Positions 14,445 to 22,822 of a stretch of 33,234 nt of DNA are shown one piece after another. The notes under the pieces are model-generated. The model had not been told where the DNA came from, did not search any database, and worked only from the letters and a program-made list of their open reading frames with translations. Where the stretch lies: contig JASFMR010000030.1 in NCBI GenBank assembly GCA_050117475.1, positions 1-33,234 of the forward strand. The letters are read 5' to 3'. Source of the stretch: Fodinibius sp050117475. GTDB taxonomy: Bacteria > Bacteroidota > Rhodothermia > Balneolales > Balneolaceae. How positions within the stretch are numbered: position 1 is the first letter of the stretch; every line of letters begins with the position of its first letter. The position numbers and the translations under genes are program-made.

Positions 14445-15341
14445 ATGGACCGACGCCAGTTTCTCTTCCGTACTTCATTGCTAGCGATAGGAACCGCTTT
14501 TCCCTTCAAGAAGGTTTTCGCAAGAGGCAGTGGTACTTTTACTCCGCTGAGGCGGAATGTGGGATATTTTACCGGAAAAGGGGGCACTATTGGCTGGCTT
14601 GCCGGTGATGATGCCATGGTCGTTGTTGATGCGCAGTATCCCGAGACCGCCCGCCATTGTTTGAATGGCCTTAAGGAACGGAGCACTCATGCCCTGGATT
14701 TGTTGATCAATACGCATCATCACAGGGATCACACAGCTGGAAACCCGGTATTTGAGGATGAGGCTGGTAAGATGGTGGCCCACGAAAATGTGCCCAAACT
14801 GATGAAGATGGCTGCCGAACAAGGGGATAATGACTACGAGTTAGCTTTGCCCAGAACTACCTTTGCCACCAGCTGGCATATGGATGTGGGGGATGAACAA
14901 GTACATGCTCAATATTATGGCCCCGGTCATACCAGTGGAGATGCCGTTATCTACTTTGAGAAAGCAAATGTAGTACATACCGGGGATCTTGTTTTTAACC
15001 GGATGAATCCTTATACCGATCGGCCGGCAGGGGCTTCTATAACAAACTGGATTGAGAGCCTGAGAAAAATTGAAGATGATTACCCGGCAGATGCAATGTA
15101 TATTTTTGGCCACGGAAAGCCCGAATACGGTGTGACCGGGAATAGGGAAGACGTTGCTGTGATGCGTGAGTATTTCACGGCGATGATGGAATATGTCCAA
15201 GGGGCGTTAGAGCAGGGCAAACCCAAAGAGGAAATCCTTGATAAAAAGGTGTTAGACGGCTTTGAAAATTTTATGTATGCTGATTTCTGGACGCTCCCCA
15301 AAAACCTTGACATTGCCTATACCGAATTGACAAATGCCTGA
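14445..15341 (+). CDS. exported metallo-beta-lactamase-fold hydrolase
   Basis: 298 residues. The N-terminus MDRRQFLFRTSLLAIGTAF is a twin-arginine signal, so the folded metalloprotein is exported. The zinc motif is HHHRDH with His91, His93, Asp95 and His96. Later ligands are the His of GPGHTSGD, the Asp of HTGDLVF and the His of IFGHGKPE. It belongs to the broad family that includes class B lactamases and quinoprotein relay-associated hydrolases. A lactamase role cannot be assumed. Its last bases overlap the start of the Cys-rich gene (15334). Confidence 0.88.
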   Translation: MDRRQFLFRTSLLAIGTAFPFKKVFARGSGTFTPLRRNVGYFTGKGGTIGWLAGDDAMVVVDAQYPETARHCLNGLKERSTHALDLLINTHHHRDHTAGNPVFEDEAGKMVAHENVPKLMKMAAEQGDNDYELALPRTTFATSWHMDVGDEQVHAQYYGPGHTSGDAVIYFEKANVVHTGDLVFNRMNPYTDRPAGASITNWIESLRKIEDDYPADAMYIFGHGKPEYGVTGNREDVAVMREYFTAMMEYVQGALEQGKPKEEILDKKVLDGFENFMYADFWTLPKNLDIAYTELTNA

Positions 15342-15510
15342 TATGTCTGATCACACAACACGCAAGGATCGTTCAGAAGAACCGCGAAGGTGTACTTATT
15401 GTGGCGCCGAAGCCCAACTCATATGGGTGCATGGCCATGGCCAGTGCGCCAATTGCGGGATTAATGTTGAGGAGTGCTGTCGTGGAGAATCGTGCAGAAA
15501 TACCCGGTAG
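15334..15510 (+). CDS. 58-residue Cys-rich (zinc-ribbon-like) protein
   Basis: Begins at the ATG at 15334, overlapping the hydrolase stop by 8 bases; a second ATG at 15343 is possible. Seven cysteines: CTYC (20-23), CANC (38-41), CC (48-49) and C54, with HGHG in between, which fits one zinc ribbon plus a second Cys knuckle. No signal peptide. The overlap implies translational coupling to the exported hydrolase. It ends one base before the convergent ABC gene. Function unknown; a metal-handling or regulatory role for the hydrolase is a guess. The clean ORF, overlap and Cys spacing support it as real. Confidence 0.7.
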   Translation: MPDMSDHTTRKDRSEEPRRCTYCGAEAQLIWVHGHGQCANCGINVEECCRGESCRNTR

Positions 15511-16140
15511 TCAGGCAAATGCTTCTTGCTCAATAGAGTAAACGCGTTCGCAAAGCGCTAGCTCATTGCTGTTATTAGATGCAATAACAAGCAGTTTGTC
15601 AGGCTGTTTAAATGAAGCGACGATTTCAGCTATCAGCTGCATCCCTGTCTCATCGAGATTTGATCCGGGCTCGTCCAGCAGCAGGATATCGGGTCCGTGA
15701 AAAAGAGCGGAAGCAAGACGTAAGCGTTGCTGTTGTCCTGTGGACAGTTTCCCAAAAGGCTGTTCGGCAACATGAGCTAGTTCTACTTTTCGAATCCAAT
15801 GGTCAATCTCTGATTCATAATTTGTTTCGTGACGCATCTTTGCCAAAAATTCCAGGTTTTCCCGGCAGTTCAATTCATCATAAAGGTTAATATAGGGAGC
15901 GGCATAGCCCAGCTTCTTTTTGAAAACCTGTTTATCGAGGGGAGTGCCATCCATCCACCATTCAAAGTGTCCTTTGTTGGGACGCAATAGGTAGCCCAGG
16001 CATTTTAGCAAGGTTGATTTACCTGATCCGTTTGGTCCGGCAATACCCAGAGATTGTCCCTTGTGATCAAAGGTGATTTTTGAGAAGACGGTTTTGGTGC
16101 CAAAAGATTTCTCCAAGGCTATAATTTGTAAACTAATCAT
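15511..16140 (-). CDS. ABC transporter ATP-binding protein, CcmA-like, unpartnered
   Basis: 209 residues from the ATG at 16140; a TTG two codons earlier is rejected. Walker A is GPNGSGKS (35-42), the signature is LSTGQQQRL, and Walker B is ILLLDEPGSNLDE. The short length and the ENLEFLAKM segment resemble CcmA-type (cytochrome c biogenesis) ATPases. The switch His after Walker B, normally in a THD-like sequence, is replaced: the strand reads VIASNNSNEL. No permease gene is next to it; the neighbour downstream converges. A -7 box lies right at the start codon. Confidence 0.85.
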   Translation of the reverse strand: MISLQIIALEKSFGTKTVFSKITFDHKGQSLGIAGPNGSGKSTLLKCLGYLLRPNKGHFEWWMDGTPLDKQVFKKKLGYAAPYINLYDELNCRENLEFLAKMRHETNYESEIDHWIRKVELAHVAEQPFGKLSTGQQQRLRLASALFHGPDILLLDEPGSNLDETGMQLIAEIVASFKQPDKLLVIASNNSNELALCERVYSIEQEAFA

Positions 16141-16143
16141 AGC

Positions 16144-16174
16144 CAAATGTAAGAAGTGAAGCTGACATCCTAAA
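16144..16174 (-). promoter_or_regulatory. promoter touching the ABC ATPase start codon
   Basis: On the minus strand TTTA (16174-16171), 19 bases, then TACATTTG (16151-16144). The -7 box ends 3 bases before the ATG at 16140-16138, so transcription would start at or just inside the start codon. Confidence 0.45.
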
Positions 16175-16252
16175 TGAAAAAATTATGAAATGTCGGGAAA
16201 GGGGCAACACTATATACTGCTCATTCCATTTGCAGTTGAATTCTCTCAAATG

Positions 16253-16270
16253 GGCCTATTCAGGCCTTTA
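16253..16270 (+). terminator. weak hairpin in the 16141-16357 gap
   Basis: GGCCT (16253-16257) and AGGCC (16262-16266) with loop ATTC, then TTTATT. Short stem, so only a weak candidate. The rest of this 217-base gap shows no gene. Confidence 0.3.
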
Positions 16271-16357
16271 TTAAGAAGTGTTTCAAAAGATTCTCAAATT
16301 TAACATATTCAAAGGTTGTATTGCCCATCCTTAGACAATATATTTCCCAAAAATTTT

Positions 16358-18001
16358 ATGAATCGAACTGTTCAGCAAATAACGAAACAACTTATAGACC
16401 TCTTGCCGGAGAACGATCAGTATTACCGGCTTGATGAGCTTCGTTCATGGGGTTTTCCTGTCTTCGTTGTGAAACGTATTAGAATTGAACTTGAGAGAAA
16501 CCTGGCCGAGTCAATGATTATTCCTAAGACTGATTGGGCTAATATACAGTCTGATGCTGTTCAAAATGCTTGGCAACAGTTCGTAGATGCCATTCGGGCA
16601 GGTGCACGTCTCCCGGCCAGTTATGCCAAGGCTGTAATAGAAACCGCTGTGGCAGATGTGGTTGATATGCTCGTACAACCGCGTAAAAATATCCCGGCTA
16701 TAATCTTCGGTCCTGATGAAAAACTGGATTATCTGCAGTTGACGAACAGGCTGGAAGCGGTAGTGGTGTATCCCCACTTCGCCAATTTATTGTCTCGGTA
16801 TATGCAGAAGAAGGATCTCGAAACGCTTTCACGGCAGCAATGTGCAGATATTATTGAGAAGGCGGATAAGAAGATTACCGGCAAATATTCGCCGCTCAAT
16901 TGGGCCCAGATGCTGGATCCGCTTTTTAACCTATTGAACGGGACCATCGACACCAACTTGCTGCGTCTTTTTTATGAGGATAAAGATATGCCTCGTATTG
17001 CCCGGCGACTGGATTTGATGGATGATTCACTTTCACGAGCCAGGCTGATCGAAGTGCTCTCTTCTCCTGAATTGCTGAACCTTGAGGGATATGAAGATGA
17101 GCAAGCTAATTTGTTTGAGGTAAAGCCTCATTCAGCGCAGGAGGAACATCCTGATGAGCTTTACGAGCCTGAGACTGAACCGCAGACAGTTGATTCTGAT
17201 CATCCTGAAGACGAAAACGGGGAGACAGAAAAGAGAAACCGGGAAACGGAGGAAGAAGATGATTCCCTGAATGCCGGTTACGCCGAGAAGGAGGAACCTG
17301 AAGAAGGAGCGGAACAAGATGAGGATAACTCATTGAACGCGGTATTTACGCCTCCCGACGATGAGAAAGTCGAAGAAACGACAATGGCTCTTGAAGAATC
17401 GGATGAAGGAACGGAATTCCAGGCTTTTTCCGAAGAAGAACCTCCCGAAGATGAACGGACTGAAGATGAGACCGCCGAAGCGAATCCTGAGGAGCAAGAG
17501 CTAGAGAAAGAGACTGCAGGAGTTGATTCGGAGCTCGATAAAGGGGATTCTGAAAGTGAAAGCCGGGAAACGCCTATGTGGATGCGTTTTATGAGCGATG
17601 AAGAGGTTGCCGATTACAAGCGCCGGCAGGAAGAAGAGCTCTCGGTTGAAAGCGAAGAAATTGAAGACGAAGAAAAGGTAGATGAGGATGGGTTTATCGA
17701 TGATCCCATTATCGATCTCACGGAGGAAGAAGATGCTTCTGAGCAGGAAATTGACATGCTTGACAAACAGCTTTCCGATGAACGCGAACTCTTTGTAGAA
17801 GAGATATTTCGCGGGTCTGACCGTGCTTTTGATGAAGCGGTTGAGGAGATCGCGGCCTATGACAATTGGCGTGATGTCAGCAGGTTTATTGAAAAAGATG
17901 TTTTTAAACGGAATTTGGTAGATATGTATTCAGAGCCGGCTGTAGATTTTACGGATCGGCTGCAGAGTTATTTTTTAGAAAAACAGAATCGCAATTCATA
18001 A
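16358..18001 (+). CDS. large acidic protein of unknown function
   Basis: 547 residues from the ATG at 16358 (a TTG at 16316 would add 14 residues and is less likely). Three parts can be seen. Residues 1 to about 245 are an alpha-helical, ordinary-composition region starting MNRTVQQITKQLIDLLPEND. About 250-460 is an extremely Glu/Asp-rich, probably disordered stretch with repeated EEE/DED runs. About 470-547 is a helical C-terminal region (DERELFVEEIFRGSDRAF, YDNWRDVSRFIEKDVF). No signal peptide or membrane helix. The carboxyltransferase gene begins 9 bases after its stop, so the two form an operon. I do not recognise a family. Possible roles are a scaffold or a regulator, but nothing in the sequence shows this. 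Confidence 0.8.
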   Translation: MNRTVQQITKQLIDLLPENDQYYRLDELRSWGFPVFVVKRIRIELERNLAESMIIPKTDWANIQSDAVQNAWQQFVDAIRAGARLPASYAKAVIETAVADVVDMLVQPRKNIPAIIFGPDEKLDYLQLTNRLEAVVVYPHFANLLSRYMQKKDLETLSRQQCADIIEKADKKITGKYSPLNWAQMLDPLFNLLNGTIDTNLLRLFYEDKDMPRIARRLDLMDDSLSRARLIEVLSSPELLNLEGYEDEQANLFEVKPHSAQEEHPDELYEPETEPQTVDSDHPEDENGETEKRNRETEEEDDSLNAGYAEKEEPEEGAEQDEDNSLNAVFTPPDDEKVEETTMALEESDEGTEFQAFSEEEPPEDERTEDETAEANPEEQELEKETAGVDSELDKGDSESESRETPMWMRFMSDEEVADYKRRQEEELSVESEEIEDEEKVDEDGFIDDPIIDLTEEEDASEQEIDMLDKQLSDERELFVEEIFRGSDRAFDEAVEEIAAYDNWRDVSRFIEKDVFKRNLVDMYSEPAVDFTDRLQSYFLEKQNRNS

Positions 18002-18009
18002 GGTATTAG

Positions 18010-19560
18010 ATGGCTTCCGATAAAAAAGTAGAACGGTTAAGAAAAAAACGTCAAGATTCACTTAAAGGTGGGGGCGAAAAACGGATAAAAAAGCAGCACG
18101 ACAAGGGCAAGCTGACGGCCCGGGAACGTATCGACCTGCTGCTGGATAAAAATTCTTTTGAAGAGATCGACCCGTTCGTCACCCACCGAAGCCATAAGTT
18201 CGGACTGGAGGAGAAAAAGATCGATGGTGACGGCGTGGTGACGGGGTTTGGTAAAATCCACGGCCGACCTATTTATGTATTTAGCCAGGACTTTACTGTT
18301 TTCGGGGGATCGCTGTCAGAGACCCATGCCGAAAAAATTTGCAAGATCATGGACCTTGCCATGAAAAACGGCATTCCCATCATAGGGCTGAATGATTCCG
18401 GTGGTGCCCGAATTCAGGAAGGCGTTGCCTCACTCGGAGGGTATGCGGAGGTATTCTGGCGCAATAGTATGGCTTCGGGTGTCATTCCACAATTTTCGGC
18501 TATTATGGGGCCCTGCGCGGGTGGTGCAGTGTACAGCCCGGCGTTGACTGATTTCGTTTTTATGGTTAAAAACACCAGTTATATGTTTGTGACGGGTCCA
18601 AATGTGGTTAAAACCGTCACCCACGAAGAGGTGACCTCTGAAGAACTTGGTGGAGCGAGTGCACACAGTACAAAGTCCGGCGTAGCGCACTTTTCAGAGA
18701 AGAATGATGCTATTTGTCTGCGCCAGTTGAGAAAACTGCTGACGTATGTTCCTCAGAACTGTGAAGAGAAACCGCCGCGCATCGAGGGGCAGGCTCCGGA
18801 TGCTGCAAAGGCTAAAAAGCTGGACGATATTGTACCCGATAATCCCAATAAGCCCTACGATATTAAGGAGGTCATCGCGGGTATTGTTGATAGGGATTCT
18901 TTTCTTGAAGTGCATGAACACTATGCCGACAATATCGTCGTTGGCTTTGCTCGCATTGACGGGCGCAGTGTGGGAATTGTAGCCAATCAACCGCTTTCAT
19001 TGGCTGGAGTACTTGACATCGACGCTTCACTTAAAGGGGCGCGTTTTGTTCGTTTTTGTGATGCTTTTAATATCCCGCTGGTAACCTTTGAAGATGTACC
19101 GGGTTTTTTGCCGGGAACTGACCAGGAGTGGGGCGGAATTATTAAACATGGTGCAAAACTGCTTTACGCCTTTTGTGAAGCTACCGTGCCGAAGATGACT
19201 GTTATTACACGAAAGGCCTATGGCGGTGCTTACGATGTGATGAACTCCAAGCATATTCGCGCCGATTATAATGTTGCCTGGCCAACGGCCGAGATTGCAG
19301 TAATGGGTCCAAAAGGAGCTGTTGAAATTATCTTTCGTAAGGAAATTGAGGCTGCGGAAGATCCGGAAGCGAAAGAGCAAGAACTTGTTGATTATTATAA
19401 GGCAGAGTTCGCCCACCCTTATAAGGCGGCCGAGCGCGGATTTATAGATAATGTTATACTGCCCAGTGAGACCCGCGAAAAATTGATCAGGGCGTTGGAT
19501 ATAACTGAAAATAAGGTTGATCAGGTTCCAAAGAAAAAGCACGATAATCTTCCATTATAA
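18010..19560 (+). CDS. acyl-CoA carboxylase carboxyltransferase (propionyl-CoA carboxylase beta subunit)
   Basis: 516 residues with two crotonase-type halves. N-terminal half: KGKLTARERIDLLLD, GLNDSGGARIQEGVASLGGY and the oxyanion-hole GPCAGGAVYSPAL. C-terminal half: VGIVANQPLSLAGVLDIDASLK, TFEDVPGFLPGTDQE and KAYGGAYDVM. This is the full carboxyltransferase subunit of propionyl-/methylmalonyl-type carboxylases; it transfers CO2 from carboxybiotin to acyl-CoA. The biotin carboxylase/carrier subunit is not nearby. With mce at 9441 it fits propionyl-CoA to methylmalonyl-CoA. It lies 9 bases after the acidic protein gene. Confidence 0.94.
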   Translation: MASDKKVERLRKKRQDSLKGGGEKRIKKQHDKGKLTARERIDLLLDKNSFEEIDPFVTHRSHKFGLEEKKIDGDGVVTGFGKIHGRPIYVFSQDFTVFGGSLSETHAEKICKIMDLAMKNGIPIIGLNDSGGARIQEGVASLGGYAEVFWRNSMASGVIPQFSAIMGPCAGGAVYSPALTDFVFMVKNTSYMFVTGPNVVKTVTHEEVTSEELGGASAHSTKSGVAHFSEKNDAICLRQLRKLLTYVPQNCEEKPPRIEGQAPDAAKAKKLDDIVPDNPNKPYDIKEVIAGIVDRDSFLEVHEHYADNIVVGFARIDGRSVGIVANQPLSLAGVLDIDASLKGARFVRFCDAFNIPLVTFEDVPGFLPGTDQEWGGIIKHGAKLLYAFCEATVPKMTVITRKAYGGAYDVMNSKHIRADYNVAWPTAEIAVMGPKGAVEIIFRKEIEAAEDPEAKEQELVDYYKAEFAHPYKAAERGFIDNVILPSETREKLIRALDITENKVDQVPKKKHDNLPL

Positions 19561-19636
19561 TTGTTAATTTTGGATGTTGAATTTGGGTGTTGCAAACTAT
19601 TCAAAATTCAGAATTTAGCATTCAAGATTTAAAGCT

Positions 19637-21013
19637 ATGGATCTTTTTAACGAGGAATCCGGAGCCGCACAAAATCAGAAGGAGAAGTCTGATTTTGTAA
19701 ACCCGCATGAGCCGTTGGCAACCAGGATGCGCCCGCGCTCGCTGGAGGAGTTTGTGGGACAGGCGCACATTGTGGGAGCGGATAAGATGCTGCGACGAAT
19801 GATCGAGTCCGGGGTGATTGGCTCGCTTATCTTTTATGGTCCGCCGAGTTCAGGAAAGACTACCCTTGCACACGTCATTTCGCGGGAGATCAATGCCCAG
19901 TTTACGATTTTAAATGCTGTGCTTGACGGTATTAAGGATCTTCGACAGGTGGTAGAGCGGGCAGAAAAAATTCAGCAGATGAACGGGCGAAAGACGATCC
20001 TTTTTGTGGATGAGATTCATCGTTGGAATAAAGCACAGCAAGACGCATTACTTCCCCATCTGGAGTCCGGCGTTATCACCCTGATTGGGGCAACTACGGA
20101 AAACCCTTTTTATTCACTGGTGAGTCCACTGCTCTCGCGCTGCCAGTTGTTTGAACTATATGATTTGAGTGTAGATCATGTGTTGACGATGATTGACCGT
20201 TCTCTTGAAGACGAGGAGAGGGGATTGGGTCGAAAGAATGTAGAATTGACTGAGGAGGCTAAAGATCACCTGGCGGAGTTTGCCGGGGGCGATATTCGCA
20301 ATGCCCTGAATGCCCTTGAAGTAGCGGTGCTTTCCAGTAAAGCAGATAATGAGGGTGTCATTCATATTGACCTGGAAGTAGCCAAAGAATGCATACAAAA
20401 GCGAAGTGTTCGCTACGATGGAACGGGCGATGAGCATTATCACTATGCTTCAGCATTTATTAAGTCGATGCGAGGGTCTGATGTGGATGCCGCCCTTTAT
20501 TGGATGGTGGCCATGCTGGAAGGCGGGGACGATCCCAATTTCTTGTTCCGCCGCATGTTAATTCTGGCCTCGGAAGATGTGGGTATGGCGGATCCTCATG
20601 CGCTATCGGTCGTCAATGCCGCCCATGAAGCGTTTACCAAATGCGGGATGCCGGAAGGATTTTATTTTCTGGCTCATGCCTGTATTTACCTGGCACTGGC
20701 ACCGAAAAGTAATAGTACAGGGGCTATTTTTTCAGTCCGAAGTGAAATTCAAAAAAACGGGATCGGGCCTGTGCCATCCCACTTACGCGATAAGACCGCC
20801 AACTCGAAACAATCGCGTTATCTTGGGGTTGAAAATGCTTCCGACGATTATCAATATCCGCATTCCTACGAGCAACATTGGATTCCTCAGGATTATTTGC
20901 CGGAGGAAGTGAAAGGCAGTTCGTGGTATTCTCCTGGAAAGATAGGAAGAGAAGGAAAACTTTGGGATCGGCTTGAGGCCATAAAAGAGGCCTATAAAAG
21001 AGCCCGTGAGTGA
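19637..21013 (+). CDS. rarA: replication-associated recombination protein A
   Basis: 458 residues, typical MgsA/RarA/WRNIP1 length. AAA+ ATPase: MRPRSLEEFVGQAH leader, Walker A GPPSSGKT (68-75), Walker B LFVDEIH (122-128), sensor IGATTENP, then the lid, and the C-terminal tetramer domain with YHYASAFIKSMRGSDVDAALYW and RRMLILASEDVGMADP. It acts at stalled replication forks, loading on ssDNA-dsDNA junctions. An AT-rich spacer of 76 bases follows the carboxyltransferase stop and holds TAATTTTG at 19565-19572, a possible own -7 box. Confidence 0.96.
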   Translation: MDLFNEESGAAQNQKEKSDFVNPHEPLATRMRPRSLEEFVGQAHIVGADKMLRRMIESGVIGSLIFYGPPSSGKTTLAHVISREINAQFTILNAVLDGIKDLRQVVERAEKIQQMNGRKTILFVDEIHRWNKAQQDALLPHLESGVITLIGATTENPFYSLVSPLLSRCQLFELYDLSVDHVLTMIDRSLEDEERGLGRKNVELTEEAKDHLAEFAGGDIRNALNALEVAVLSSKADNEGVIHIDLEVAKECIQKRSVRYDGTGDEHYHYASAFIKSMRGSDVDAALYWMVAMLEGGDDPNFLFRRMLILASEDVGMADPHALSVVNAAHEAFTKCGMPEGFYFLAHACIYLALAPKSNSTGAIFSVRSEIQKNGIGPVPSHLRDKTANSKQSRYLGVENASDDYQYPHSYEQHWIPQDYLPEEVKGSSWYSPGKIGREGKLWDRLEAIKEAYKRARE

Positions 21014-21038
21014 CCATTCTTGTTTTTTCCTTTTTTGG

Positions 21039-21064
21039 AGCCTAACGCTCGAAGTTAGGGGGCT
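21039..21064. repeat. REP-like inverted repeat after rarA
   Basis: AGCCTAAC (21039-21046) and GTTAGGGGGCT (21054-21064) pair with a 7-base loop and a small bulge. No T-run follows on either strand within reach, so it is not a standard terminator. Confidence 0.5.
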
Positions 21065-21114
21065 GACAGATAAAAAATTATGAGTCATGTCAATTTTATC
21101 TAGGAAACGAAACA

Positions 21115-21151
21115 GGGCCGGACCCTTCCGGGATCCGGCCCCCCCTCTTTT
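21115..21151 (+). terminator. long GC-rich hairpin after rarA
   Basis: GGGCCGGACCC (21115-21125) pairs with GGG-A-TCCGGCCC (21130-21141) over a TTCC loop with one bulge, followed by CCCCTCTTTT. Probable rarA terminator, 100 bases after the stop. The remaining AT-rich stretch to about 21476 holds no gene. Confidence 0.65.
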
Positions 21152-21376
21152 GATCAGCTGTAAAGATTAGCGGGAACTTGTTTCACATTTTAGGTTCTTC
21201 TTTTCAAGGGTTTACTCCATCATTGGTATTTATCTAAACAGGGTACAAAAGTAATTAACGCCAACAATCCCCAAAAAATGATTAACACCCCTTCCCATTT
21301 GCGTAATTAATTAAGCTATTTAACATTAGGCATTTGCAATTATAATGTTATTTGAATATAAAACAAAAATAAATTA

Positions 21377-21393
21377 ATAAGTAAATTACTTAT
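21377..21393. promoter_or_regulatory. perfect palindrome, possible operator
   Basis: ATAAGTAA-A-TTACTTAT, an 8-bp perfect inverted repeat with a one-base centre. An outer pair ATTAATAA (21373-21380) and TTATTAAT (21401-21408) partly encloses it. It lies about 80-100 bases before the FMN reductase gene. Confidence 0.4.
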
Positions 21394-21478
21394 ACCGTAT
21401 TTATTAATGCTTTATCTTAAATTAGACTAACTAATATATCTTGCAGAAGATGCAGGGAATATTTAGCCGTACAAATGG

Positions 21479-21486
21479 TATCTTTG
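21479..21486 (+). promoter_or_regulatory. -7 element before the FMN reductase
   Basis: TATCTTTG, exact TAnnTTTG, 30 bases before the ATG at 21517. It lies inside the frame if the upstream ATG (21475) were used, so it argues for the later start. No -33 TTG at the right distance. Confidence 0.4.
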
Positions 21487-21516
21487 AGGGGTAATTTTAA
21501 AAACGTTTTGAAATGT

Positions 21517-22089
21517 ATGATTGAATTACGAATTATCAGCGGTACCGACAGGCCAAATTCTAATGCATATCGTATCTCCGAGTATTTGCAAAACAGGTAT
21601 GAAAGGGAGGGGGTTTCTGCGGAAGTCGTTGATTTGCAAGATTTTCCATTTGAGCAGGTAATCGGCGGAAAATATGGACAGGATTTACCGGAAGTAGACG
21701 CCTTTATCGAACAAATTATTGAAGCCGACGGGCTTGTAATTGTGTGTCCTGAATATAACGGCGGTTATCCCGGTATCCTAAAATTAGTCATAGATTATTT
21801 CCCTTTTCCGGCAAGTTTAAACAAAAAACCCATTGCGTTGGTAGGGGAAGCGACGGGAGCTTTCGGTGCGATGCGTGCGGTGGAGCAGCTTCAACAAGTG
21901 GTTGGGTATCGATACGCTCATGTATTTCCTGAGCGGGTATTTATTACGCGTGTTCACGAAAATTTCGATGAACAAGAAGGGGTCAGGAATGCATTTCAAC
22001 AACAGCTGTTAGAATCACAAATCAAGAATTTCCCACAGTTTGTTCAAGACCTCAAGGAGGGAAGTGTCATGTCCGGGAATGTTGATTAA
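21517..22089 (+). CDS. NADPH-dependent FMN reductase family protein
   Basis: 190 residues from the ATG at 21517, the start at which the first beta strand (MIELRIISGT) begins as in the family; an ATG at 21475 would add 14 residues. Flavodoxin-like fold: the phosphate loop SGTDRPNSNA, the PEYNGGYPGILKLVIDYF motif that contacts FMN, and GATGAFGAMRAVEQLQQV. Members reduce FMN, quinones, azo dyes or metal ions with NADPH. A palindrome upstream suggests regulation. It converges on the response regulator gene after 28 bases. Confidence 0.88.
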   Translation: MIELRIISGTDRPNSNAYRISEYLQNRYEREGVSAEVVDLQDFPFEQVIGGKYGQDLPEVDAFIEQIIEADGLVIVCPEYNGGYPGILKLVIDYFPFPASLNKKPIALVGEATGAFGAMRAVEQLQQVVGYRYAHVFPERVFITRVHENFDEQEGVRNAFQQQLLESQIKNFPQFVQDLKEGSVMSGNVD

Positions 22090-22117
22090 CAATTTGCTTC
22101 GACTTCAGAAGCTTACT

Positions 22118-22822
22118 TTAACCCATCTTTAGCATATAGCCCACACCGTGGAGCGTCACCAGGTAGCGGGGATCTTCGGGATGTTCTTCAATCTTGGATC
22201 TTAGTTTTGAAATGTGTACATCGACTGTTCGGGTATTCGTGCTGAATTCATATCTCCATACGTTTTCTAAGAGGGCATCCCTGGAAACAGGTTCATTGGA
22301 ATGAGCAACCAGATATCGAACAAGTTCAACTTCGCGGGTTGTGAGCTCCAAGTCGCCTTTTTTGGGATGTTCGGCGACCGCATTCTTTAAATCCACAAAA
22401 ATAGGGTCGAGATCAACTTCGTTGATTGGGGTCATATTTGCATACTTGTCTGATCGGCGAAGCCGAGCCTGTATACGGGCCAACAGTTCTTTAACGCCGA
22501 AAGGTTTAGTCATGTAATCATCCGCGCCTATGTTCAGGCCGGTCACTTTGTCAATTTCCTGATCGCGAGCTGTTAACATTATTATGGGGAAGGTATAATT
22601 CATATCACGCACTTTTTGACACACGTCGTATCCGCTCATGCCCGGCAGCATTAAGTCCAGGATCATCAGGTCGGGATCTTCTTTTTTGACAATTTCTATT
22701 GCTTCATCGCCTTTTTCGGCTACATATATATCATATCCCTCATTTTCGAGGGTGTCTTGCAAGGTAAAGACGAGGCTGGGTTCGTCTTCCACAATAATTA
22801 TTTTCTTAGACTCAGCTGACAT
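22118..22822 (-). CDS. OmpR/PhoB-family response regulator
   Basis: 234 residues. Receiver domain 1 to about 120 with Glu12/Asp13, phospho-acceptor Asp56 (LDLMLPG), TARD and the Lys of MTKPFG. Then a winged-helix DNA-binding domain (ELTTREVELVRYLVAHSNEPVSRDALLENVW, given here in parts: ELTTREVELVRYL and SRDALLENVW; TVDVHISKLRSKIE). It is a phosphorylation-controlled transcription factor. Its start overlaps the end of the kinase gene by 11 bases, so both are made together. Confidence 0.95.
   Translation of the reverse strand: MSAESKKIIIVEDEPSLVFTLQDTLENEGYDIYVAEKGDEAIEIVKKEDPDLMILDLMLPGMSGYDVCQKVRDMNYTFPIIMLTARDQEIDKVTGLNIGADDYMTKPFGVKELLARIQARLRRSDKYANMTPINEVDLDPIFVDLKNAVAEHPKKGDLELTTREVELVRYLVAHSNEPVSRDALLENVWRYEFSTNTRTVDVHISKLRSKIEEHPEDPRYLVTLHGVGYMLKMG

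Noticed and set aside
14445..15341. A true beta-lactamase
   Set aside because: The metal motif is shared by the whole fold family; the sequence gives no lactamase-specific feature.
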